From: a virus | Strand: one strand, 5' to 3' | Length of the DNA: 39,925 nucleotides | Virus record (IMG/VR): IMGVR_UViG_3300042691_025766 | Location: 1 to 39,925 of that record | Shown: in pieces, positions 34,508 through 39,925 of the stretch | Layout of the letters: the number at the start of each line of letters is the position of its first letter | How positions within the stretch are numbered: position 1 is the stretch's first letter | Notes under the pieces: model-generated | Seen by the model: only the letters and a program-made list of their open reading frames with translations | What the model was told of the DNA's origin: nothing | Databases searched by the model: none | Program-made: the position numbers and the translations under genes

Positions 34508-34846
34508 TTAAATGATTTTTACTTCTTCTCCTTTTCTCATTGATTCAAGTAAATTTTCAATAAAATCTCTTTGTTTTGTATCCAAGTGAATTAATTTGTC
34601 TATAATAGACTCCAGGGCAATCGAATCTTCTAATTCTTTTTTTAATATAGACCGGCTTTCTTCATTTAATCGGTCTTTCATATCATTCAATATCCAATCT
34701 GTTTTTTGAACATATTGATTAAATACTGATTTTACAGCACCAGTAGTACCTAACCTAACATCTTCAAAATAAGCTTTTGCAATATTAATATGATGAAGTC
34801 CCTTTGCTAATGAGTATGTATTATCAACAAATCTATCTTTGCTCAT
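34508..34846 (-). CDS. Hypothetical helical protein, 112 aa
   Basis: Strongly helical and charged: SLAKGLHHINIAKAYFEDVR, VFNQYVQKTDWILNDMKDRL, then NEESRSILKKELEDSIAL. This sequence pattern is familiar in small phage proteins but has no known function. Overlaps the upstream 51-aa gene by 14 nt. ATG at 34846. Confidence 0.6.
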   Translation of the reverse strand: MSKDRFVDNTYSLAKGLHHINIAKAYFEDVRLGTTGAVKSVFNQYVQKTDWILNDMKDRLNEESRSILKKELEDSIALESIIDKLIHLDTKQRDFIENLLESMRKGEEVKII

Positions 34847-34988
34847 CTGAAATTAACGTTTTGTATTTTTCTATTATTTTGATACAATCTTGATAAGCTT
34901 CATAATTCGACTCAAACAAATGCTCATCATTAGATTTTTTTTGTATCAGTTTTATTTCATCTATAATCTGATTAATTATTTTATCCAT
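34833..34988 (-). CDS. 51-aa coiled-coil hypothetical protein
   Basis: I prefer ATG 34988 (MDKIINQIIDEIKLIQKKSN) over a start 33 nt upstream, because the latter would lie close to the end of the next gene. A single Lys/Glu-rich helix followed by a second (YEAYQDCIKIIEKYKTLI). Overlaps the 112-aa gene by 14 nt. Confidence 0.5.
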   Translation of the reverse strand: MDKIINQIIDEIKLIQKKSNDEHLFESNYEAYQDCIKIIEKYKTLISDEQR

Positions 34989-35004
34989 TTTTAATAATTT
35001 AAGG

Positions 35005-35181
35005 TTAATTAATTTCTTCATTCAGCCTATTAATCTCTTCGTAAAATTGATCCCATGTAAAAGTTGATCCTAAGAATCCAGATCTAAACAAATCAAACAT
35101 TTCTTTAACACCTACCTGTCTTTGATTAGAATACTCTACTGTTACTTTGATTCCTTCGTGTTCAATAGTTAATTTTGTCAT
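35005..35181 (-). CDS. 58-aa hypothetical protein
   Basis: MTKLTIEHEGIKVTVEYSNQ followed by VKEMFDLFRSGFLGSTFTWD. Two strands, then helices. The exact fit between neighbours (16 nt to the next, 17 nt to the previous) and normal composition make it a likely gene. Not recognised. Confidence 0.55.
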   Translation of the reverse strand: MTKLTIEHEGIKVTVEYSNQRQVGVKEMFDLFRSGFLGSTFTWDQFYEEINRLNEEIN

Positions 35182-35198
35182 TTTTTTTGGTTTAATTG

Positions 35199-35324
35199 TT
35201 ATTGATAGTAATTCTTATAGCAAGAAAGTTTATGCATACCATTAATCATTCCGCAAACATGGCATTTAGGTGGCTTTTCTTTGATTTTAAATACCTTTTT
35301 GAGTAATTTAATAATAGCTTTCAT
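35199..35324 (-). CDS. 41-aa basic Cys-containing peptide (possible zinc knuckle)
   Basis: MKAIIKLLKKVFKIKEKPPK is a basic amphipathic helix, followed by CHVCGMINGMHKLSC, a C-x2-C ... H-x3-C set of metal ligands. The ATG overlaps the end of the 106-aa gene by 4 nt. No family recognised. Confidence 0.5.
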   Translation of the reverse strand: MKAIIKLLKKVFKIKEKPPKCHVCGMINGMHKLSCYKNYYQ

Positions 35325-35641
35325 TTTATTTTTTTTATTGATTTACAAGATATAACACCTTCCATTTTTCTGGTTGACATTCTAGGATATCCATCTGAAA
35401 TATAAACATCTTTACCGCCAAGTAGCTCCATGCACTTTTCATTAGCCGTTCTTACTGCCACAGGGAAGTTAAAGATAGTATGTTTATGTAGCTTTGTTTT
35501 TAGACTATAAGCGTTCCACATTCTACTAGAGTTCCATGTGCTTGCCTCAGAAAAAACATATCTAGCAGCCACAGCAAATGTCCTAAATACACCTATTAGT
35601 TCCTTTTTTTGAGTATTGTATAGAGCTATTGATGCTTCCAT
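35321..35641 (-). CDS. 106-aa hypothetical protein (possible NUMOD1-like DNA-binding)
   Basis: IALYNTQKKELIGVFRTFAV then AARYVFSEASTW resembles the strand-turn-helix of NUMOD1-type segments (Y-N...G-x-F-x-(S/T)-F-x-x-A-A-R), followed by a basic region KTKLHKHTIFNFPVAVR. The likeness is short and by eye. A DNA-binding role is therefore only suggested. It overlaps the small Cys peptide by 4 nt. ATG at 35641. Confidence 0.6.
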   Translation of the reverse strand: MEASIALYNTQKKELIGVFRTFAVAARYVFSEASTWNSSRMWNAYSLKTKLHKHTIFNFPVAVRTANEKCMELLGGKDVYISDGYPRMSTRKMEGVISCKSIKKIK

Positions 35642-35643
35642 AA

Positions 35644-35790
35644 TTAAAAAGTATTGTCGTAGTCTATTTTGATTTTACCTAACATCTTGTGTATTAATTC
35701 GTTTCCCATCTTCCATCTGCAAAATGTTTTCCATCTTGGAAACTTTTTCCTACTAGCTCTTCCTTTTTTTATAAATAATTTCTTATTCAT
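35644..35790 (-). CDS. 48-aa very basic hypothetical peptide
   Basis: MNKKLFIKKGRASRKKFPRW then KTFCRWKMGNELIHKM. About a third of its residues are Lys/Arg. It sits 2 nt upstream of the next gene's start. A nucleic-acid-binding peptide is possible. Not recognised. Confidence 0.45.
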   Translation of the reverse strand: MNKKLFIKKGRASRKKFPRWKTFCRWKMGNELIHKMLGKIKIDYDNTF

Positions 35791-35801
35791 TTGTAAAGTT
35801 T

Positions 35802-35999
35802 TTAATGCATTTCACTTGACTCTTCACCTTTATCTTGTTCCCAATACCTACAATAAAAAAATTCTCCTAATTCATCTATAGCACTCTGAGGATATCCATT
35901 CTCTACTAACCATGTTAGAGAGTCATAACGTCTGTTTTCAGGGATAGGCTTTGGGAATCCGTATCTCCATCCGAATGGTGGGTCAATTATTAGTGCCAT
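35802..35999 (-). CDS. 65-aa conserved small phage protein (PPFGWRYGFPKPIP type)
   Basis: MALIIDPPFGWRYGFPKPIP followed by WLVENGYPQSAIDELG. The combination of a Gly-Trp-(R/K)-Tyr-Gly-Phe-Pro-Lys block and a later NGYP is familiar from many phage small proteins, without a known function. ATG at 35999; normal spacing to both sides. Confidence 0.65.
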   Translation of the reverse strand: MALIIDPPFGWRYGFPKPIPENRRYDSLTWLVENGYPQSAIDELGEFFYCRYWEQDKGEESSEMH

Positions 36000-36014
36000 A
36001 ATGAAAAAATTTAT

Positions 36015-36305
36015 CTAATTTATCTTTGTTAGTGGGAAAAAGTCAACACAGAACACCTTAATTACATCTAATTGTGGGATTTTCTCATCTCTGATTATAC
36101 TATCCCACTTGTAGGTGTAATGTCCTTCGTATGATTCAGGATACTTTGTTTCGTATGGGGAAAACCCTAAACATATAGCACTAGTTCTTCCCACAGCATA
36201 GTAGTCATCTAATCCTTTTCTAAGGTCATCAAAGTTTTCTGCTGTCATAATAGGCTTATACCCATCTACATCCATAGCTACATATGTTACTTTTATTCTG
36301 CTCAT
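36015..36305 (-). CDS. 96-aa hypothetical protein
   Basis: Start at ATG 36305 (MSRIKVTYVAMDVDGYKPIM), directly after a repeated leader AAAACAAAGACA. A mixed alpha/beta sequence with acidic and aromatic residues (FDDLRKGLDDYYAVGRTSAI; YTYKWDSIIRDEKI). No recognised family. An upstream TTG/other start would overlap the previous gene. Confidence 0.55.
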   Translation of the reverse strand: MSRIKVTYVAMDVDGYKPIMTAENFDDLRKGLDDYYAVGRTSAICLGFSPYETKYPESYEGHYTYKWDSIIRDEKIPQLDVIKVFCVDFFPLTKIN

Positions 36306-36315
36306 TGTCTTTGTT

Positions 36316-36558
36316 TTAATCTTGTTTGGGAAATAATGATTTCTGAATCCTATCAAACAGCTCTTGCAGTTCCCCTACATTATCAATACTCCATCCTTCT
36401 GTTTTAAGGACATAAAAGCATTTACCATCTGTTCTGTCAATACCAATATCAGACAAGCATTTTATCTCTAAAAATTCTGCATCGTCTGCATGGCTCATAC
36501 AATTACCCTCTTGACTAAATTCAAAAGAGCATTCTTCTAATAGTGGCTTTGGTGTCAT
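36316..36558 (-). CDS. 80-aa hypothetical acidic protein
   Basis: Start at ATG 36558 (MTPKPLLEECSFEFSQEGNC). Acidic with several Cys (EECSF, GNCMS, IKCLSD, GKCFY) and a C-terminal helix (GELQELFDRIQKSLF). No family recognised. The leader carries a close copy of AAAACAAAGACAATG (here AAAACAAAAACAATG). Confidence 0.55.
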   Translation of the reverse strand: MTPKPLLEECSFEFSQEGNCMSHADDAEFLEIKCLSDIGIDRTDGKCFYVLKTEGWSIDNVGELQELFDRIQKSLFPKQD

Positions 36559-36568
36559 TGTTTTTGTT

Positions 36569-36763
36569 TTAATTGTTCTCTGAATTGTTTGGGAGGCTAT
36601 GACCAAGTTTTTCTAAAATACTTTGGTGTCTTTTCCAATATTGTTCTTTGTTGCCATAGTACCATCCTTCTCTTTCGTTTTCCATAAGAACTACAATAAG
36701 ATGATTTATCTCACCAATTGAGAATGTTCTTTTATGTATTTTTGGTTTACTTTGTTTCTCCAC
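36569..36763 (-). CDS. 64-aa hypothetical protein, GTG start
   Basis: MEKQSKPKIHKRTFSIGEIN followed by EREGWYYGNKEQYWKRHQSI. The GTG at 36763 is the natural start: it overlaps the end of the upstream 74-aa gene, and the next ATG (about residue 27) would remove the first helix. The EREGWYYGNKEQYWKRH block recurs in small phage proteins of unknown role. Confidence 0.55.
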   Translation of the reverse strand: MEKQSKPKIHKRTFSIGEINHLIVVLMENEREGWYYGNKEQYWKRHQSILEKLGHSLPNNSENN

Positions 36764-36971
36764 TTCCCTTACTTTTTAATTGTTCAATAGATGTAATTAT
36801 AGTGTGTCTAATTGGATAATATGCAACAACCTCATAAGTATTATCTTTGTTTACAAAAAACTCATAGCAACCTGCTTGTGAATATTTTATACCATCGCAT
36901 ATTATAGATGTTTGATGTGTTCCATCTGAGTTATTGTAATACATAAGTATTGTTAAATGATATTTTTTCAT
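36747..36971 (-). CDS. 74-aa hypothetical protein
   Basis: KKYHLTILMYYNNSDGTHQT then IICDGIKYSQAGCYEFFVNK, NTYEVVAYYPIRHTIITSIE. Strongly beta-rich with Tyr/Ile. Start at ATG 36971 just after the shared AAAACAAAGACA leader. Overlaps the 64-aa gene by 17 nt. Not recognised. Confidence 0.6.
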   Translation of the reverse strand: MKKYHLTILMYYNNSDGTHQTSIICDGIKYSQAGCYEFFVNKDNTYEVVAYYPIRHTIITSIEQLKSKGSGETK

Positions 36972-36981
36972 TGTCTTTGTT

Positions 36982-37242
36982 TTATAGTTTTTCTAGTTCT
37001 TGTTTTACTTCAGCCCACCATTTACCACTATCTTCAAGTTTTTGTGGATACCAATATTGTGCAGAAGATCCTGCTTCATCCCAATCTGTATCTGCTGGTT
37101 CAAACGGGGCAGATAGTATTATCTCATCTACTGCTATCAAGGCACATTGTTTAGCTAATCCTACATGAAACCATTCTTTAGTATCGTTATCAATCCTTAA
37201 AAATTTAAGTACTAATTCTTCTGCTTTTTCTTTTGGTGTCAT
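36982..37242 (-). CDS. 86-aa conserved small phage protein (MTPKEKAEEL type)
   Basis: MTPKEKAEELVLKFLRIDND then AKQCALIAVDEIILSAPF and WWAEVKQELEKL. This arrangement is familiar from many small proteins of Bacteroidota phages (TPKEKA...CALIAVDEI...EVKxEIEKL) with no known function. Its 5' leader carries the tandem hairpin module at 37266-37339, which may regulate it. ATG at 37242. Confidence 0.7.
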   Translation of the reverse strand: MTPKEKAEELVLKFLRIDNDTKEWFHVGLAKQCALIAVDEIILSAPFEPADTDWDEAGSSAQYWYPQKLEDSGKWWAEVKQELEKL

Positions 37243-37265
37243 TGGTTTAAATTTTATTGTTTTTT

Positions 37266-37339
37266 GGTACTATTAGTACCTTATAATGGAAAATTTTAAA
37301 CTATTTATCGGATAATATCCGTTATAGTGGAAAATTCTT
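37266..37339. repeat. Tandem module: hairpin plus conserved 15-nt tail, two copies 41 nt apart
   Basis: Plus strand: GGTACT-ATT-AGTACC (37266-37280) runs straight into TTATAATGGAAAATT (37281-37295). The second copy is CGGATA-A-TATCCG (37309-37321) running into TTATAGTGGAAAATT (37322-37336). The tail differs at one base; the stems are unrelated in sequence but both perfect, as if structure and not sequence is kept. On the minus strand the module reads AATTTTCCAYTATAA before each hairpin and lies in the leader of the 37242 gene. Could be an operator, leader RNA or tandem binding site. Confidence 0.75.
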
Positions 37340-37351
37340 GACATTTTTAGT

Positions 37352-37418
37352 AGTCAGGAGCAGTTCTGAGCTGCATCTCCCATACCAATATGGGGCTCTA
37401 ACCTTGAGCTATCCTGAC
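37352..37418 (-). tRNA. Compact tRNA-like element (anticodon unclear)
   Basis: 66-67 nt on the minus strand. Acceptor GTCAGGA/TCCTGAC (7 bp), TA, D-arm GCTC-AAGGTTA-GAGC with the classical TAGCTCA...AGAGC context, a central CCCAT/ATGGG stem with 6-nt loop ATTGGT instead of seven, a 3-4-nt variable part and a T-arm stem of only 4 bp (GCAG/CTGC). Canonical tRNAs have about 72 nt, so several nucleotides are missing. The loop would suggest Pro (TGG) or Gln (TTG). Working or decayed tRNA cannot be told by eye. Confidence 0.55.
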
Positions 37419-37550
37419 TAAATTGGTCTTTTCCTTACCCCTTACTACCCACATGTGCCAGTCTGACGTTACCTTCAGATGCTTACTATGTTCATCTAGA
37501 GTGGATGGTACATTATACACTTCCTTTGCAGTTTTGTCAGTGAGAACCAT
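37398..37550 (-). CDS. 50-aa small ORF between the tRNA-like elements (tentative)
   Basis: ATG 37550, TAG 37398. MVLTDKTAKEVYNVPSTLDE then VTSDWHMWVVRGKEKTNLVR. Its G+C content looks higher than that of the neighbours and its amino-acid use is ordinary for a coding frame, but the 3' end overlaps the tRNA-like element by 21 nt. It might be a small gene of foreign origin or chance. Confidence 0.35.
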   Translation of the reverse strand: MVLTDKTAKEVYNVPSTLDEHSKHLKVTSDWHMWVVRGKEKTNLVRIAQG

Positions 37551-37557
37551 TTAGCTG

Positions 37558-37618
37558 TAGAGTAGGTAGGATTCAAACCTACAACAAAATGGTTTTAATC
37601 AATTAAACTACTACTCTA
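37558..37618 (-). tRNA. tRNA-like remnant lacking an anticodon arm
   Basis: 61 nt on the minus strand. Acceptor TAGAGTAG/CTACTCTA (8 bp), TA, D-arm GTTT-AATTGATTA-AAAC, then only nine nt (CATTTTGTT) before a perfect T-arm GTAGG-TTTGAAT-CCTAC. The T-loop TTTGAAT is close to the canonical TTCGAAT. A normal tRNA has about 23 nt between D- and T-arms, so the anticodon arm is deleted or unfolded here. Could be a decayed tRNA or a tRNA mimic. Confidence 0.5.
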
Positions 37619-37645
37619 TAAAGACCCATTTTCAAGGACACCAAC

Positions 37646-37746
37646 GATATAGAAACTTAGGTTTTTGGATATTTTCCTTTCGGTATATACCTCACTCGAC
37701 CATATTTCCCACCTTATTTGGTTGTAAATGGGCAAACCTTTATATC
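37646..37746. ncRNA. Candidate branched structured RNA of about 100 nt
   Basis: Outer helix: GATATA (37646-37651) with TATATC (37741-37746) and AGGTTT (37659-37664) with AAACCT (37734-37739), separated by a 7-nt bulge on one side and 1 nt on the other. Inside: the self-complementary GGTATATACC (37682-37691), a CCCA/TGGG stem (37708-37732) holding ACC/GGT. Stems are few and partly A/T, so this is a candidate only. It overlaps the stop codon of the 80-aa gene upstream on the minus strand. Confidence 0.35.
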
Positions 37747-37987
37747 AATGAACTAATTCGTCTAAATTAATACCTCTTTCATTCATAATTTCCCATAGCT
37801 TAGAAAACACTTCTTCTACCGCTTCGTATGCATCTAATTTGTCAAATTCTACCTTGCTATGTATTTTTTTCTTAGTATTATAAGCTATTTCCCATAATAC
37901 CAAAGCCATATCCATAGACTTAACTGCTCTTAAATGAGCATCAACATCTTCTTCCCTATCTAAATCAAATTCTAATATAGCTTTCAT
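37745..37987 (-). CDS. 80-aa conserved small phage protein
   Basis: MKAILEFDLDREEDVDAHLR then AVKSMDMALVLWEIAYNTKK and FSKLWEIMNERGINLDELVH. The first strand plus acidic residues and the C-terminal W-(E/D)-x-M-x-x-x-G-I-N-L-D pattern are familiar from small phage proteins of unknown function. ATG at 37987. Confidence 0.65.
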   Translation of the reverse strand: MKAILEFDLDREEDVDAHLRAVKSMDMALVLWEIAYNTKKKIHSKVEFDKLDAYEAVEEVFSKLWEIMNERGINLDELVH

Positions 37988-38020
37988 TGTTATCGTTTAA
38001 ATTTATTATCGGTTATTTAT

Positions 38021-38281
38021 TTACAATTCATCTGGAATGGGTACGTTAACATAGTTTTCGCTATAGTATTCCTTATAATCATTAATATCAACTCCATTAT
38101 AATTTCCAAACATTTCGCAAGCACTTATTATTTGTTTTTCCTCTAAATCCATACACTCTACATACAATTCCCTCCATTGATCACATGATATATCTATTCT
38201 CATTTGGCCCTCTTTATAATCAACCAGGGCAAATCCCATAAGCTTTTCGGCAAATAAATCAATAGCTGTTGTCTTTTTCAT
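38021..38281 (-). CDS. 86-aa hypothetical protein
   Basis: KKTTAIDLFAEKLMGFALVD then CDQWRELYVECMDLEEKQIIS and NDYKEYYSENYVNVPIPDEL. A mainly helical protein of a type common beside phage early genes (AEKL...EEKQIIxA...YxEN). Role unknown. ATG at 38281; 16 nt after the methyltransferase gene's stop. Confidence 0.6.
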   Translation of the reverse strand: MKKTTAIDLFAEKLMGFALVDYKEGQMRIDISCDQWRELYVECMDLEEKQIISACEMFGNYNGVDINDYKEYYSENYVNVPIPDEL

Positions 38282-38297
38282 TATTAATGTGTTTTTA

Positions 38298-38942
38298 TTA
38301 AAATAATTCAGTTTGATTAATATTTTGCTTGTGTATTATATTCCTTGCTACATCGAAAATAGTTTTACCGGCTTGGTAATCAACAAGATTTCTTGCTATT
38401 TTTATCATACTTTGTTCACCTTTATATGATGATATTTCAATTTTATGAAATTCACACAATCTTTTTAATTCATTTGTTCCAGCACCAATCTGAATTCTTC
38501 TATCATTTAATTCATTTGGTAATTTGAAATTTGTCCAATATAAATGTCTACCTCTTTTTTGTGCTGATATTAATGGCTCATAATATGGTATTACATTTTC
38601 AACCACATATTTTCCATTCCTATAATAATGCTGTAGAAATAATATTTCTTCATATAATTTCATATCTGGGTAAACAGGCTCTGTTGTAGTATCGTAATTT
38701 GAGCTATTCCAATACCTTGCTCTTGAGTGAGTTGGGCATGGCGGACTGCTCCATATAAAATCAAATTCCTTGTAATGGTCTAAAAGATATTGATGTGCAT
38801 CTGCAATAATCACCACATCATTTGGGAATCTTTCTTGATACAATCTTGCAAGCTCGGGGTCTAACTCAACAGCAGTTACTTTGCAATTATTCCACAAATA
38901 ACGATTTCCACCAAGACAAGCGTATAAATTTAATACATTCAT
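38298..38942 (-). CDS. C5-cytosine DNA methyltransferase (small Dcm-type)
   Basis: 214 aa. Order of C5-MTase motifs: NLYACLGGNRYLW (motif I, about 5-17), TAVELDPELARLYQERF (II), FIWSSPPCPTHSRARYW (motif IV, catalytic Cys about 69), YVVENVIPYY (motif VI, ENV about 115-117), GRHLYWTNF (motif VIII). The target-recognition domain is short, so this is a compact version compared with typical 300-400-aa enzymes, as in some phages. It would methylate phage DNA (restriction evasion). A small membrane protein precedes it by 12 nt. No cognate endonuclease is seen. Confidence 0.85.
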   Translation of the reverse strand: MNVLNLYACLGGNRYLWNNCKVTAVELDPELARLYQERFPNDVVIIADAHQYLLDHYKEFDFIWSSPPCPTHSRARYWNSSNYDTTTEPVYPDMKLYEEILFLQHYYRNGKYVVENVIPYYEPLISAQKRGRHLYWTNFKLPNELNDRRIQIGAGTNELKRLCEFHKIEISSYKGEQSMIKIARNLVDYQAGKTIFDVARNIIHKQNINQTELF

Positions 38943-38954
38943 AGTTAATATTTT

Positions 38955-39116
38955 TTAATCTTCAGTAACCCATTCCATATAAAACTCAAATATTTCATAG
39001 AATTTAGAATCCCCAGTAACTATATACCTCAATACACTAAACAAAGCCACCGGAACACAAGCAACCAAAGCTACTGGCACGCTAACTATCTTAAATATCC
39101 TTTCAATTACTTTCAT
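38955..39116 (-). CDS. 53-aa membrane peptide
   Basis: MKVIERIFKIVSVPVALVAC then VPVALFSVLRYIVTGDSKFY: one hydrophobic stretch of about 20 residues (residues 9-28) followed by an acidic C-terminus (EIFEFYMEWVTED). ATG 39116, stop 38955, 12 nt before the methyltransferase start. Possible small membrane regulator or lysis helper; no family was recognised. Confidence 0.55.
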   Translation of the reverse strand: MKVIERIFKIVSVPVALVACVPVALFSVLRYIVTGDSKFYEIFEFYMEWVTED

Positions 39117-39126
39117 AAATACTTTT

Positions 39127-39525
39127 TTAATAAGGTAATCTTGGATCAGATATCCCTTCTATACCAACTTCTGGATTAAATTCGGGCAATTCAATTCCAT
39201 GAAAATATCCTTTAGTGGCGGGAGATTTTATTATTTTTTGCAACTGTTCTTTCTTATAAGATAAACTATCAGCTTCTTTTGTAATTAAATCTTCTTTAAC
39301 TATTGATTTTTTATGCAAAACGATATTGCCTTTTTTAAAAGTTAATGGATCTGGTATATCTGATTCTAAAAATCTTTTTAATCTAATTTCATTTTTCTTA
39401 GAAAGACCTCTTTTGCCAGACAATACACTAGCTAAACTGTTTTTAGTAACACCAGAAAGATGTTCAATATCTGATTTAGAAAACCCGCTATCTAATAACT
39501 CTTGTATTGATTCTAAAATATTCAT
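39127..39525 (-). CDS. HTH transcription regulator (Cro/CI-like), 132 aa
   Basis: Start at ATG 39525 (MNILESIQELLDSGFSKSDI); a TTG nine nt upstream is less likely. The HTH reads SDIEHLSGVTKNSLASVLSG followed by KKNEIRLKRFLES. The C-terminal half is Lys/Ile-rich and low-complexity. It is the first gene of the leftward series, just downstream of the iterated TAnnTTTG/TTATGCAAAATT region, so it is a likely regulator of that region by autoregulation. Not recognised as a known repressor. Confidence 0.75.
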   Translation of the reverse strand: MNILESIQELLDSGFSKSDIEHLSGVTKNSLASVLSGKRGLSKKNEIRLKRFLESDIPDPLTFKKGNIVLHKKSIVKEDLITKEADSLSYKKEQLQKIIKSPATKGYFHGIELPEFNPEVGIEGISDPRLPY

Positions 39526-39925
39526 TTTATTCAATTTTAAGCAAACTTAAAATAAATTATTCAAATTTATGTAAAATTAATTAATGTTATTTTTATTTAA
39601 TTATTTATTGTTAAGTTATTTTACGCAAAATTATCCTTTATTATGCATTTTTAGCTATTTATTGTTATGCAATTTTATGCAAATTTAATATTTTTTATTC
39701 AATTTCAATTTTTTTTCTGTTAAAATATTCTAAATAAAAATTCAAATTAATTAACCGAACAAATAGGCTTATTTTAGGGCGATTTAAAGCCATTCCCATC
39801 CTTTTGGCCACCACCCTACCGCTCGATATTATATCCGCCCTTTTTTCCCTCTTTCTTCCCTCCTACATACATAAACCCCTACCATACATACAAAGCAAGT
39901 AAGTACATACAACCGAGCGCGTAAG
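39526..39925. other. Non-coding 400-nt region, A/T-rich then C-rich
   Basis: No convincing gene. 39526-39760 is A/T-rich and holds the iterated boxes. From about 39770 the plus strand becomes pyrimidine/C-rich (for example CCGCCCTTTTTTCCC at about 39837-39851), a composition unlike the rest of the window. Three TACATACA copies lie near 39864, 39884 and 39903. It may be a phage terminus or origin region, or the flank of a contig end. Confidence 0.5.
39542..39688 (-). promoter_or_regulatory. Iterated promoter/operator-like array upstream of the HTH gene
   Basis: Four TAnnTTTG-like boxes on the minus strand: 39542-39549, 39562-39569, 39626-39633 and 39680-39687 (third is TAATTTTG). Three sit in a longer block TAAnTTTGCnTAAAAT; two also share the plus-strand TATTTATTGTTA (39602-39613 and 39656-39667), giving a 54-nt-spaced bipartite repeat TATTTATTGTTA...TTTTAYGCAAAWTTA. 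It could be a tandem promoter/operator region for the HTH regulator or iterons of an origin. Confidence 0.6.

Noticed and set aside
37339-37344. TTGACA as a sigma70-type -35 box
   Set aside because: No TATAAT-like -10 at proper spacing; Bacteroidota promoters use a different consensus.
37453-37554. Rightward 33-codon frame between the tRNA-like elements
   Set aside because: Short and opposite to the better 50-codon minus-strand frame.
37664-37710. Hammerhead-ribozyme-like order (GAGTGA, hairpin GGTATATACC, GAAA)
   Set aside because: The conserved core CUGANGA is not present and the stem III/cleavage site cannot be formed, so I do not call a ribozyme.
1-39925. Circular completeness of the window (leftmost gene continuing at the right end)
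   Set aside because: The frame stays open for the last ~60 nt of the right end, but the composition there (C-rich, TACATACA repeats) is unlike the gene, so the join is not supported.
1-39925. CRISPR arrays, insertion sequences, integrase or attachment sites
   Set aside because: No regular repeat-spacer array, transposase motif or recombinase motif was seen in either strand.

Overview
The window is a large piece of a double-stranded DNA phage genome (podovirus-like), most probably from a phage of a Bacteroidota host. Three things in the sequence point to that host. Genes start without Shine-Dalgarno sequences, behind A-rich leaders. The promoters I can find have the Bacteroidota form TTTTG-N16/18-TAnnTTTG. 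The DNA is AT-rich and densely packed, with many 1-17 nt gene overlaps. The portal, TerL, ring/connector and very long stabilisation (nozzle) genes resemble the crAss-like type of Bacteroidota phage from memory of those families; no database comparison was possible. No integrase was seen. The leftmost gene runs off the window, so the genome continues at least to the left.

Layout, read in the main (leftward, minus-strand) direction of transcription from right to left. (1) 39.9-34.2 kb: an A/T-rich regulatory region with iterated promoter/operator-like repeats, a HTH regulator, a small membrane protein, a C5-cytosine DNA methyltransferase and about 15 small early/accessory genes. Within it lies an RNA-like region at 37.24-37.75 kb, with two shortened tRNA-like elements, a branched inverted-repeat structure and a tandem hairpin-plus-tail module. 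(2) 34.3-33.4 kb: a short rightward island with a conserved small gene, a NinG/Rap-type nuclease and a 34-residue membrane peptide. It diverges from a good leftward promoter. (3) 33.3-28.8 kb: the replication operon, with a HTH protein, an initiator-like protein carrying a KD-repeat linker, a protein that overlaps it, a prim-pol/RecA-helicase fusion, an exported protein and a winged-helix protein. (4) 28.5-28.85 kb: a single rightward gene with its own promoter and strong terminator (moron architecture). (5) 28.5-23.9 kb: a glycan/methyl-transfer cassette with two putative GT-B enzymes (one fused to a DUF5672-like domain), a class I methyltransferase and a GT2 enzyme, then a possible GroES-like double-barrel protein. 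(6) 23.9-20.8 kb: packaging genes, ending in TerL. (7) 20.8-0 kb: a likely late promoter, a hairpin terminator abutting the portal gene, then portal, small head proteins, scaffold, capsid, connectors/rings, a phage GroES, the 1405-residue stabilisation protein, GNAT and cupin proteins, and three internal-virion/ejection-type proteins, the last truncated by the window edge.

Of most interest are the tandem hairpin module and compact tRNA-like elements near 37.3-37.6 kb, the GIY-YIG homing endonuclease that shares a near-identical 24-nt start with its downstream neighbour, the DUF5672-GT9 fusion within a glycosyltransferase cassette, two GroES-like genes, the promoter-then-terminator arrangement before the portal gene, and the iterated TAAnTTTGCnTAAAAT array upstream of the HTH regulator.
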